Assembly (NCBI GenBank): GCA_021799485.1
Contig: JAJZAK010000029.1
Location: forward strand, 1-32,375
From: a bacterium
Lineage (GTDB): Bacteria; Elusimicrobiota; Elusimicrobia; UBA1565; UBA9628
Direction: 5' to 3'
Length of the DNA stretch: 32,375 bases
Position 1 is the first letter of the stretch. Each line of letters opens with the position of its first letter. Below the pieces are notes generated by a model that made no database searches, was not told where the DNA came from, and was given only the letters and a program-made list of their open reading frames with translations. The translations under genes and the position numbers were made by a program. Below, in pieces: positions 21,712 through 29,063 of the stretch.

Positions 21712-24700
21712 ATGAAAAGCTCTGCATCGAAAAAAAGTCCCACCCCGCCAAAACGTGGGAATGGGTTGCGCGAGGGAGACACTCGGCGTTTAATCGAGGT
21801 CCTGAAGCTATACCGGGATGGCGATTTCACGGCGCGCCTTCATGTCGGCCGGGATGGGATCGCGTCTGAGGTCTCAAAGATGCTCAATGACATCATACGC
21901 CTCAATGAGATTCGGGCCGCGGAATTGCGGAGGGTCGCGCGGAGGGTCGGCGGGAAAGGATGGATCGGGGAGCGTTCCGTGGCGGGGCGAGATAAGGGGG
22001 ATTGGAGCAGCCTGATCGAAACAATCAATGCCCTCTTGCACGATTTGACGAGGTCCATGATCGCGATGACGCGTGTCATCGGCGCGGTCGCCAACGGCGA
22101 TTTATCCCAACGCATGGAGATCACGTCGGCCGGGCGGCCGCTACGCGGCGAATTCCTTCATACGGCCAGGATCGTCAACAGCATGGTGGACCGCCTCGGC
22201 CTATTTTCCTCCGAAGTGACGCGCGTGGTCCGGGAGGTGGGAACGGAGGGCAAGCTCGGCGGCCAGGCCCAAGTGAAGGGCGTCGCCGGCACGTGGAAGG
22301 ACCTTACGGACAGCTTGAACTCCATGGCGGCCAACCTCACGACGCAGGTGCGCGCGATCGCCGACGTCGCGGCCGCCGTGACGGAAGGAGACCTCTCCCG
22401 TTCGATCGCGGTCGAAGCCCAGGGCGAGGTGGCGGCTCTTAAAGACAGCATCAACAAGATGATCCGCAACTTTAAAGAGACGACGGTCAAGAACATCGAT
22501 CAGGACTGGCTCAAGTCCAACCTCGCCAAATTCACGCGGATGCTGCAGGGGCAGCGCGATCTCTTGAAAGTCTCTCGGCTTGTCCTCTCCGAGCTGGCGC
22601 CGCTGGTCCAGGCCCAGGCGGGGGTCTTCTACGTTTCCGACATCAAGGATGATGAGCCGGGTCTTAAGCTCATGGCAGCCTACGCCCGGGATCGGGGCGA
22701 GACAGGACCCCCCGAATGGTTGCGCAAGGGCGAAGGCCTTATCGGCCAATGCGCCGTGGAAAAAGTGATTTATCGCCTCTCGGATGTTCCGCCGGAATAC
22801 GTCCGCATCAGTTCCGGTTTGGGCGGGACCGCGCCGCGCGATGTCGTCATCCTGCCCGCGCTCTATGAAGGGGAAGTCAAGGCCGTCATCGAACTCGCGT
22901 CCCTAAGGCCCTTCACGGAAGTCAACCTTACTTTCCTTGAACAGCTCATGGAAAGCATCGGGATCGTCATTAACACGATCGCCGCAACGACGCGCACGGA
23001 GGAGTTGCTCTCGCAATCGCAGGCGCTGACCAAGGAGCTGCGCGAGACAAATCGGCGGCTTGAGCAGCGGAACCTTGAAGTCGAGCAGAAAAACAGAGAG
23101 GTTGAGCAAGCGCGGCGCGCTCTTGAGGAGAAGGCCGCCCAGTTGGCCCTGACTTCGAAATACAAGTCACAATTCCTAGCCAATACCTCGCATGAGTTGC
23201 GGACGCCGCTCAACAGTCTCCTCATTCTCTCCCAGCTTCTATCCGAAAACGCGGAGGGCAATCTTACCGTCAAGCAAATCGAGTTCGCCAAAACCATCCA
23301 TTCGGCCGGATCGGACCTTCTGGATCTCATCAATGACCTCCTGGATCTCTCCAAGATCGAGTCCGGAACAATAGTTTTGGACATCGGCATGGTGGCCTTG
23401 TCGAAGTTGGGGGAGGACATTGAAAAGACATCCCGGCACATCGCGGCCGCGAAAAACCTGGAGTTTAGGGTCGAGATCGCGCCCGGAATTCCGGCGACGA
23501 TTACCACCGACTATAAGCGGCTTCAGCAGATCCTTAAAAACCTGCTTTCCAACGCCTTTAAATTCACCGAGCATGGCGCCGTAAGCTTCCTGATCGGCCC
23601 GCCGCCCGCCGGTTGGGAGCCTAAAAACGATGCCTTGCGGGCGGCGCATGGAATCGTCGCCATGTCGGTGAGCGACACCGGTATCGGGATTCCCAAGGAC
23701 AAGCAGGACATCATCTTCGAGGCGTTCCAACAAGAGGACGGCACCACCAACCGCAAATACGGCGGGACCGGGTTGGGTCTTTCGATCAGCCGGGAATTGG
23801 CGAGGCTCTTGGGAGGAGAGCTGCGCTTGGAGAGCGCCGCCGGCGAGGGAAGCACCTTCACGCTCTTTCTGCCCTTTGTCTATGCGGGCGCCGCCCCTTC
23901 CGCCGCGCCGCCGCCGAGGCCCTCCGAGGAGCCGGCGGCGCGCATGACGGAGGGAGCGGCGGTCCCTGGCTCCATGGGCGCGTCAGACGAGATGGAGCCC
24001 GATATTGGGGACGACAGGACCTCCATCCAGAAAGGAGACCGCGTCGCCCTTATCGTCGAGGACGAGGCCGATCTCAATAGGACGATGGCGGATTTAGCGC
24101 GCGCCGCGGGCTTCCGGGTCCTCTCGGCCATCCGCGCCTCTCGGGCGCTTGCCCTTGTCAAGGAATTTTCGCCGAATCTTGTGGTCCTTGACATCAACCT
24201 TCCGGATGCCAACGGCTGGACGGTCATCGACCGCATCAAGCACGATCTCGCGATGCGCCACATCCCCGTCTATGTCGTATCCGCCGGGGCTGACGCTAAG
24301 ACGGCGTTCCGGCTTGGGGCGAAAGGATTCCTGCGCAAGCCCGCCTCTAAAAAAGAGATCGTCGAGTTGTTCCGCGACATGCGTGAGTTCGTGGAACGGA
24401 GCAAGCGCCGCCTCCTCCTTGTCGAAGCCGATAAAACGCGTCGAGACTCAATCCTCAGCCTCGTCGGGAACGGCGACATCGAGACGACCGTCGCGCTCAG
24501 CGGCCGGGAAGCGATCGAGGCTTTGGGCCAGGAAGCCTTCGATTGCGTCGTGCTGGACCCCCATCTGCCGGACAAGGAGGCTGCCGCGTTTCTGCGCGAG
24601 ATGGGAAAGGCTCGCGGCGGCCCGCTGCCGGTGATCCTCTATGGGAACGGCAAGGCGGACGCGGCCGGCCACAATCTCGAGGAGGCGGCTTCCGGGGCGC

Positions 24701-25212
24701 TTGTCCGGGGCGCCGACACTCCGGAGCGGCTTGTCGACCGCGCCCTCCTTTGGCTTCATCGGCCGCACAAGGCTTTGGACGAATCCCATCGGCGCATCGT
24801 GGAGAAAGCGAGCGCCTTTGACCCGGACCTGGCGGGCAAGCACGTCCTGATCGTCGACGACGACGTTCGCAACATCTTCGCGTTGACGACGATCCTTGAA
24901 CGGGCGAAGATGCGCGTCTCCTACGCCGAAAGCGGCCGGCAGGCCCTCGAAATTCTTGAGAAGTCCTCCGGCGTCGAGATCGTTCTCATGGACATCATGA
25001 TGCCCGGCATGGACGGTTACGAGGCGATGCGTGCGATCCGGCGTATGCCGCGCTGGCGCGAGCTTCCGATTATCGCCTTGACGGCCAAGGCAATGGAAGA
25101 GGATCGTCAGAAGTGCGTTGAATCGGGAGCCTCGGACTACATCGCCAAACCCGTCGACCGGGAACAGCTCTTCTCGGTGGTCCGCTTATGGCTGACTCGG
25201 GAGAAGTCGTGA
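21712..25212 (+). CDS. Soluble HAMP-GAF hybrid histidine kinase with three receivers
   Basis: The 1166-aa cytosolic hybrid kinase starts with tandem HAMP-like repeats (about 30-80, 120-170, 212-260; [12 protein letters not shown] and [12 protein letters not shown] repeat). A GAF domain (about 280-425) and a long coiled coil (430-485) follow. HisKA has H494 in [15 protein letters not shown]. HATPase (about 600-722) has [20 protein letters not shown] and [12 protein letters not shown]. An Ala/Pro linker leads to REC1 (D827, K876), REC2 (D949 but no clear Lys) and REC3 (D1094, K1146). No membrane segment is seen. The plan resembles group III (Nik1-type) kinases that use HAMP repeats as sensors. 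No Hpt domain is present here. It starts 3 bp after the MASE1 kinase stop. Confidence 0.94.
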   Translation: MKSSASKKSPTPPKRGNGLREGDTRRLIEVLKLYRDGDFTARLHVGRDGIASEVSKMLNDIIRLNEIRAAELRRVARRVGGKGWIGERSVAGRDKGDWSSLIETINALLHDLTRSMIAMTRVIGAVANGDLSQRMEITSAGRPLRGEFLHTARIVNSMVDRLGLFSSEVTRVVREVGTEGKLGGQAQVKGVAGTWKDLTDSLNSMAANLTTQVRAIADVAAAVTEGDLSRSIAVEAQGEVAALKDSINKMIRNFKETTVKNIDQDWLKSNLAKFTRMLQGQRDLLKVSRLVLSELAPLVQAQAGVFYVSDIKDDEPGLKLMAAYARDRGETGPPEWLRKGEGLIGQCAVEKVIYRLSDVPPEYVRISSGLGGTAPRDVVILPALYEGEVKAVIELASLRPFTEVNLTFLEQLMESIGIVINTIAATTRTEELLSQSQALTKELRETNRRLEQRNLEVEQKNREVEQARRALEEKAAQLALTSKYKSQFLANTSHELRTPLNSLLILSQLLSENAEGNLTVKQIEFAKTIHSAGSDLLDLINDLLDLSKIESGTIVLDIGMVALSKLGEDIEKTSRHIAAAKNLEFRVEIAPGIPATITTDYKRLQQILKNLLSNAFKFTEHGAVSFLIGPPPAGWEPKNDALRAAHGIVAMSVSDTGIGIPKDKQDIIFEAFQQEDGTTNRKYGGTGLGLSISRELARLLGGELRLESAAGEGSTFTLFLPFVYAGAAPSAAPPPRPSEEPAARMTEGAAVPGSMGASDEMEPDIGDDRTSIQKGDRVALIVEDEADLNRTMADLARAAGFRVLSAIRASRALALVKEFSPNLVVLDINLPDANGWTVIDRIKHDLAMRHIPVYVVSAGADAKTAFRLGAKGFLRKPASKKEIVELFRDMREFVERSKRRLLLVEADKTRRDSILSLVGNGDIETTVALSGREAIEALGQEAFDCVVLDPHLPDKEAAAFLREMGKARGGPLPVILYGNGKADAAGHNLEEAASGALVRGADTPERLVDRALLWLHRPHKALDESHRRIVEKASAFDPDLAGKHVLIVDDDVRNIFALTTILERAKMRVSYAESGRQALEILEKSSGVEIVLMDIMMPGMDGYEAMRAIRRMPRWRELPIIALTAKAMEEDRQKCVESGASDYIAKPVDREQLFSVVRLWLTREKS

Positions 25213-25215
25213 CGT

Positions 25216-26379
25216 ATGGAGTCTTCTAGGAGCAAGGCCAATATCCTCGTCGTGGACGACCAGCCGGAGTCGTTGCTCGCGGTCGAAGCGGTGCTCTCGG
25301 AACTGGGGGAGAACATCGTCGCGGCCCGGTCGGGCCAAGAGGCTCTTCTCCAGATGCTCAAGAATGACTTCGCCGTCGTCCTTCTAGACGTCCAGATGCC
25401 GGGGGTGAACGGGTTCGAGGTCGCGGCCTTGATGCGGGAGCGCGAGAAAACCAGGCATACCCCCATCATCTTCATGACGGCGGCTTTCACCGGGGACGCC
25501 TCCGTTTTTAAGGGCTATGAGGTGGGCGCCGTGGACTATATCTTCAAGCCCGTCGTGCCGGAGATTCTCCGCGCCAAGGTTTCCGTGTTCGTGGAACTCG
25601 AGCGCAGGGAGGAGATGATACGCCAGCAGCGGGAGTTGCTGTGGGAGGCGGAGCGGCGCGAGCACGAGAGGCGCATGGAGGAAGCGCTTTCATTCACCCA
25701 TGCGGTGTCCCACGAGCTTCGGGCCCCGCTGCGCCACATCCAGAGCTTCAGCGAGATCCTCATCGAGGCCTACGCGGGCCGCCTGGGCGACGACGGGCGC
25801 AGCCTCTTAAATAGGATTTCGGGCGCGGCCAACGAGCTCCTCCATCTCATCGACGCCCTGCTTAAGTTCTCCGAGGCGACCCGCGCTCATCTTCGCGCGC
25901 GCGACGTCGATATGAGCCGGCTCGTGGCCGGCATCGCCGTGGAGCTCAAGCGCGAAGAGCCGTCCCGCAACGTCGAGTTTGATGTCCAGAAGGGACTCGC
26001 CGCGACGGGAGATCCCGAGTTTTTACGGGTGGCCATGGAGAATCTTTTGCGGAACGCGTGGAAATTCACGGCGAAGAAGACCGTCGCCCACATTGCTTTC
26101 GGGAGTTCGGATGGCCCGGGAGGCGCCGTTTATTTCGTCCGGGACGACGGCGCCGGATTCAGCATGGAGGATGCGGGGAAACTCTTTAAGCCGTTTTCCA
26201 GGCTGCACGCCCGCCAGGACTTCGAGGGCACCGGTGTCGGCCTCGCGACGGTGGGGCGCATCATCGAGCGGCATGGCGGGCGCATTTGGGCGGAAGGCCG
26301 CGTCGGCGGCGGCGCCACGTTTTTCTTTACGCTCCATGCCCGCGCCGTGGATGGGCCGGAGCCGCTCATCGCGGGCTAG
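25216..26379 (+). CDS. REC-histidine kinase
   Basis: The 387-aa protein has an N-terminal receiver with ILVVDDQPES, D58 in VVLLDVQMPG and K111 in YIFKPVV. A charged coiled coil (125-160) links it to HisKA with H166 in FTHAVSHELRAPLRH. The HATPase domain has NLLRNAWKFTA, VRDDGAGFSME and GTGVGLATVGRI. It is soluble, with no sensor other than the receiver, so its input is probably phosphotransfer from other island members. It starts 3 bp after the hybrid kinase stop. Its TAG is shared on a CTAG palindrome with the converging phosphoribosyltransferase gene (4-bp overlap). Confidence 0.93.
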   Translation: MESSRSKANILVVDDQPESLLAVEAVLSELGENIVAARSGQEALLQMLKNDFAVVLLDVQMPGVNGFEVAALMREREKTRHTPIIFMTAAFTGDASVFKGYEVGAVDYIFKPVVPEILRAKVSVFVELERREEMIRQQRELLWEAERREHERRMEEALSFTHAVSHELRAPLRHIQSFSEILIEAYAGRLGDDGRSLLNRISGAANELLHLIDALLKFSEATRAHLRARDVDMSRLVAGIAVELKREEPSRNVEFDVQKGLAATGDPEFLRVAMENLLRNAWKFTAKKTVAHIAFGSSDGPGGAVYFVRDDGAGFSMEDAGKLFKPFSRLHARQDFEGTGVGLATVGRIIERHGGRIWAEGRVGGGATFFFTLHARAVDGPEPLIAG

Positions 26380-27053
26380 CGCGGCGCTTGCTTGCTGGCA
26401 GGAAAGGCCGTGACGGGCGGATGAGAGCGGGCCAGCAACTGGAGCGCCTCGGCGTCGGAAATGGCCCCGAACTCCTCGTAGAATTCCCCAATGGCCGTGA
26501 AATCTTCGGACACGTGTGGGCAGACGATCTGGTCCGCGGTGCGGGCGATCAGGCGGAAGGCGGACCAAGACGCGACCGGCGTCGCGACGACGACGCGGGC
26601 GGGATGGCGCAGGCGCGCTTGCCAGATCGCGGCCATCATCGTTCCTCCCGTGGCGACCCCGTCGTCGATGAGGATCGCCGTCTTCCCAAGAAGGGGGATG
26701 GGAGCCTTGGCGGAGCGGTACATCTCCTCGCGGGAGCGCAGGCTCCTCCGGATGTCGCGTATGCGCGCGGCGACGTAGGAGTCGGGCACGTCCGTCTTTT
26801 TCAGGATGTCGGCGTCCCAATGCTCCGCTCCCAACCCCACGGCGCCGATGGCGAGCTCCGGATTGACCGGATGTCCGATTTTCTTGACGAGGACGACATC
26901 GAGGTCGAGCCGCAACTTTTCCGCGATCACCCGTCCCAGAACAAGCCCGCCGCGGGGGATCGCGAGAACCACGGCCATGGAGTCGCCTTGATAGGATTTC
27001 AAGTGCTTGGCGAGCTCAAGGCCCGCCTCGATCCGGTTGCGAAATAGTGCCAT
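26376..27053 (-). CDS. Phosphoribosyltransferase-fold protein
   Basis: The 225-aa type I PRTase-fold protein has the PRPP-binding loop TAILIDDGVATGGTM (125-139). PRGGLVLGRVIAEKL (33-47) forms the early PP-loop region, followed by VVLVKKIGHPVNPELAIGAV. This variety is often found beside stress genes and is not assigned to a defined base-salvage pathway. It is the most upstream member, in map order, of the stress cluster. The minus-strand leader has GGGAGG 5 nt before the ATG and a sigma-54-type element at 27076-27091. The substrate is unknown. Confidence 0.87.
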   Translation of the reverse strand: MALFRNRIEAGLELAKHLKSYQGDSMAVVLAIPRGGLVLGRVIAEKLRLDLDVVLVKKIGHPVNPELAIGAVGLGAEHWDADILKKTDVPDSYVAARIRDIRRSLRSREEMYRSAKAPIPLLGKTAILIDDGVATGGTMMAAIWQARLRHPARVVVATPVASWSAFRLIARTADQIVCPHVSEDFTAIGEFYEEFGAISDAEALQLLARSHPPVTAFPASKQAPR

Positions 27054-27075
27054 CGCATCCTCCCATTATTAACCA

Positions 27076-27091
27076 AGCAACGAAACGGCCC
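27076..27091 (-). promoter_or_regulatory. Sigma-54-type promoter of the phosphoribosyltransferase gene
   Basis: On the minus strand GGCCGTTTCGTTGCTT carries GG (27089-27090) and GC (27077-27078) with exactly 10 bases between. The predicted start is about 12 nt before the ATG, and the GGGAGG ribosome site falls inside the leader. It shares GGCC-N5-GTTGC with the Hsp20 and Usp-1 sites. Confidence 0.6.
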
Positions 27092-27099
27092 CATTTTCC

Positions 27100-27282
27100 T
27101 TATGTATCGCGGCGCGGCTTGCGGTTCTTGAAAGGCCTGCCTGCCCGGCCCGGGAGGGAGCCCATGCGCGCCTCTTCAATCCAGGTCACCCAATGACCGG
27201 TGCCGTGGCGGCGATCCTTTAATTTCCCTGCGGCATTGGGGCGCTTGGAGTGAGGTGGCGACGGGTGACGCTTCTGGCTCAT
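27100..27282 (-). CDS. Small basic protein, 60 aa, unknown function
   Basis: I do not recognise a family. The 60-aa product is rich in Lys, Arg, His and Pro at both ends, around a short segment GHWVTWIEEARMGSLPGRAGRPF. This composition is typical of small nucleic-acid-binding or ribosome-associated proteins. AGAGGA lies 7 nt upstream of the ATG at 27282, a good ribosome site that decides the start. The longer frame to 27576 is antisense to the Hsp20 gene. It lies between the phosphoribosyltransferase and Hsp20 genes, transcribed with the former. A degenerate sigma-54-like site precedes it. Confidence 0.55.
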   Translation of the reverse strand: MSQKRHPSPPHSKRPNAAGKLKDRRHGTGHWVTWIEEARMGSLPGRAGRPFKNRKPRRDT

Positions 27283-27304
27283 ATAGAATCCTCTGATTAA
27301 CGAC

Positions 27305-27319
27305 GCAACATTTCGTCTT
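27305..27319 (-). promoter_or_regulatory. Weak sigma-54-like element before the 60-aa gene
   Basis: The minus strand reads AGACGAAATGTTGC, with GTTGC at the right spacing but AG instead of GG at -24. It lies about 23 bp upstream of the ATG. It is listed because its four neighbours have complete versions. Confidence 0.3.
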
Positions 27320-27321
27320 TC

Positions 27322-27372
27322 CATGCCTCGAGGGCTTGCGTCCCAATCATATGACGCAAGCCCTCGTGCATG
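27322..27372. repeat. Long inverted repeat between divergent stress genes
   Basis: CGAGGGCTTGCGT (27329-27341) and ACGCAAGCCCTCG (27354-27366) are perfect 13-bp arms with a 12-nt spacer. They are extended by CATGC/GCATG (27323-27326 and 27368-27372) after a small bulge. There is no T-tract on either side. It lies 36 bp upstream of the Hsp20 -24 element and about 10 bp behind the 60-aa gene's site. It may be an activator-binding dyad or a structural element. Confidence 0.6.
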
Positions 27373-27401
27373 CCGCAGCAATTCCGCCAATGGTTTGCTG
27401 A

Positions 27402-27416
27402 GGCCATTCTGTTGCG
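27402..27416 (+). promoter_or_regulatory. Sigma-54-type promoter of Hsp20
   Basis: GGCCATTCTGTTGCG has GG at 27402-27403 and GC at 27414-27415 with 10 bases between, matching GGCC-N5-GTTGC. The predicted start near 27427 gives a leader of about 70 nt. That leader contains a 9-bp stem with two G-U pairs (GCGGCGGCC with GGCCGTTGC). Confidence 0.6.
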
Positions 27417-27497
27417 AAATAGACAAACAGCTTGAAAAAAGCGGCGGCCCACGAGGCCGTTGCCACGACGGGACATTTGTTTGGAGGAGGGAAAAAC

Positions 27498-27989
27498 ATG
27501 GCTGGGAATAGAGAGATGGCGGTGAGGGAGGAAGAAGAAGCACTCGGGATGCCTTCATTAGTGAAGGGCTTCCCATCGTTGTTCGGCGGGTTCGGGGATC
27601 TATTCGACGATCTCGTGAGCGGCTTGCCGATGATGCGCTATCCGTCGTTGAAAACGACGACCTGGTGGCCGCGCGTTGACATCCATGAGACGGAAAGGGA
27701 GTATGTCATCACCGCGGCCGTTCCGGGACTGCGCAAGGAGGACATCAAGATCAACGTCGAAAACGGCGTCCTCTCGATCAGCGGCGAGCGCAAGGAGTCC
27801 AAGGAAGAGAAAAATCGGGAGTGCCTCAGGCATGAAATCCTATACGGCTCCTTCCGCAGGGATTTCGTGCTTCCCTCTGGTATCCATCCCGAAGACGTGA
27901 AGGCCACGCAGAAGGAAGGGCTGCTAACGGTCTCGATGCCAAAACCGCACGAGGCCAAAAGCCGCGGTATCAGCATCAAAGTCGAATAA
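27498..27989 (+). CDS. Hsp20/alpha-crystallin small heat shock protein
   Basis: This 163-aa holdase chaperone prevents aggregation of unfolding proteins. An N-terminal arm with Phe/Gly-rich GFPSLFGGFGDLFDDL precedes the alpha-crystallin domain (about 57-150). That domain starts WWPRVDIHETEREYVITAAVPGLRKEDIKI, continues with NGVLSISGERK, and contains the canonical GLLTVSMPK strand. The protein ends with the C-terminal ISIKVE, which provides the I-x-I/V-type anchoring motif. The ATG at 27498 follows GGAGGAGGG. An earlier in-frame start at 27432 lies in the leader hairpin and is rejected. The gene has a sigma-54-type promoter and a terminator just after it. Confidence 0.95.
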   Translation: MAGNREMAVREEEEALGMPSLVKGFPSLFGGFGDLFDDLVSGLPMMRYPSLKTTTWWPRVDIHETEREYVITAAVPGLRKEDIKINVENGVLSISGERKESKEEKNRECLRHEILYGSFRRDFVLPSGIHPEDVKATQKEGLLTVSMPKPHEAKSRGISIKVE

Positions 27990-28007
27990 TTAGTCGGCGC
28001 AAAATTT

Positions 28008-28046
28008 CAGGCGGAGCGGCCCCCCCGCTCCGCCTGATCTATTTTG
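28008..28046 (+). terminator. Intrinsic terminator after Hsp20
   Basis: CAGGCGGAGCGG (28008-28019) and CCGCTCCGCCTG (28025-28036) are perfect 12-bp arms around a CCCCC loop, followed by ATCTATTTTG. It separates the Hsp20 transcript from the Usp-1 promoter about 20 bp downstream. Confidence 0.75.
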
Positions 28047-28056
28047 GAGAGACTTG

Positions 28057-28071
28057 GGCCTAAATGTTGCG
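28057..28071 (+). promoter_or_regulatory. Sigma-54-type promoter of the Usp-1/ATPase/cytochrome operon
   Basis: GGCCTAAATGTTGCG has GG at 28057-28058 and GC at 28069-28070 with 10 bases between. The predicted start near 28082 lies before the AAGGAGG (28091) and ATG (28107), an ideal layout. Confidence 0.65.
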
Positions 28072-28106
28072 TTAAGTCTGCGAAGAACCCAAGGAGGAAT
28101 GATCCC

Positions 28107-29027
28107 ATGGAAAAGACGCCGAATCGCGCGGTGCGGTTTCCCCCCAAGAAGATTTTGGTGGCTCTGGATTTGTCCGAGGCGTCCCTGCCCGCCTGGGAGG
28201 AGGGCCAGCAGCTCGCCAAGGAATTCGGAGCGAAGGTCGAGGGAATCTACGTTCAACCCTGGATTTATTCCGGGCTTAAGGCCGGCATGCCGTCCTCCAC
28301 GGCGACCGCCCGGGCGAGCTCCGAGGCCCTGGAAGGATTGCGATCGAGGCTGGGCCTTTCGGCGGATGTCGGAGTCGTCCCCGGAGAGGTCGAGGAGACG
28401 ATCCTTTCATGGGGCAAGGATTTGGGCTTCGATCTTATCGTGATGGGCACTCATGGGCGCACGGGCCTCCAGCGGGCGATCCAGGGTTCCGTCGCGGAGA
28501 CAATCGTATATCACTCGTTGATCCCGGTCCTCGTCGTCCGCGGCCGGCCGACGCCGATCAAAAACGTCCTGGTCCCGGTCAATTTCGAGACCTATGCGAT
28601 GGCGGGGCTGCAAGCCGCAGGCTACGCGGCGCATGCCTTCAAGGCGCGGCTGACGGCTCTTCACGTTCTTGACGCGGCGCTGGCCGACGATCTTGAGGCG
28701 ATCAAGAATGCGAAATCGCGGCTGGCGGCGTCGCTGGCGCGGCTGGCCCCCCAGGTGAGGCGCGCGGCGCATCCGGCGATGCGCCTGGGCTTCGGAAAGG
28801 TCGATGAACAGATCGTTTCCGCGGGGGAGAATTCGGATCTTATCGTCATGGCGGCTCATCATAAGGGATTTCTCAACGATACCGTCCTCGGGACGACCAT
28901 AGAGCGCGTCATGAGGCACTCGACGAAACCCGTGCTGGCGATTCCGCCTGGGATCGCCGCGCGAAAGTCCGAAAATGGGGCCCCGGTGAGGCTTCACCAG
29001 CATCGGAAAGCGGTTCTAGCGCGATAG
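28107..29027 (+). CDS. Tandem universal stress protein (UspA x2)
   Basis: The 306-aa protein has two UspA domains. Domain 1 (about 14-147) starts KKILVALDLSEASLPAWEEG and has the ATP-binding motif GTHGRTGLQRAIQGSVAETI (G-2x-G-9x-GS). Domain 2 (about 150-290) starts IKNVLVPVNFETYA and has AAHHKGFLNDTVLGTTIERVM, where the first Gly is altered. Domain 1 therefore probably binds ATP while domain 2 may not. AAGGAGG precedes the ATG at 28107. It leads an apparent operon with the P-type ATPase (36 bp gap) and cytochrome c. Tandem Usps usually act in the cytoplasm under starvation, redox or anoxic stress. Confidence 0.93.
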   Translation: MEKTPNRAVRFPPKKILVALDLSEASLPAWEEGQQLAKEFGAKVEGIYVQPWIYSGLKAGMPSSTATARASSEALEGLRSRLGLSADVGVVPGEVEETILSWGKDLGFDLIVMGTHGRTGLQRAIQGSVAETIVYHSLIPVLVVRGRPTPIKNVLVPVNFETYAMAGLQAAGYAAHAFKARLTALHVLDAALADDLEAIKNAKSRLAASLARLAPQVRRAAHPAMRLGFGKVDEQIVSAGENSDLIVMAAHHKGFLNDTVLGTTIERVMRHSTKPVLAIPPGIAARKSENGAPVRLHQHRKAVLAR

Positions 29028-29063
29028 GCGGGGCCGAACCGGTGATCCCGGCCGCGCGATTCC

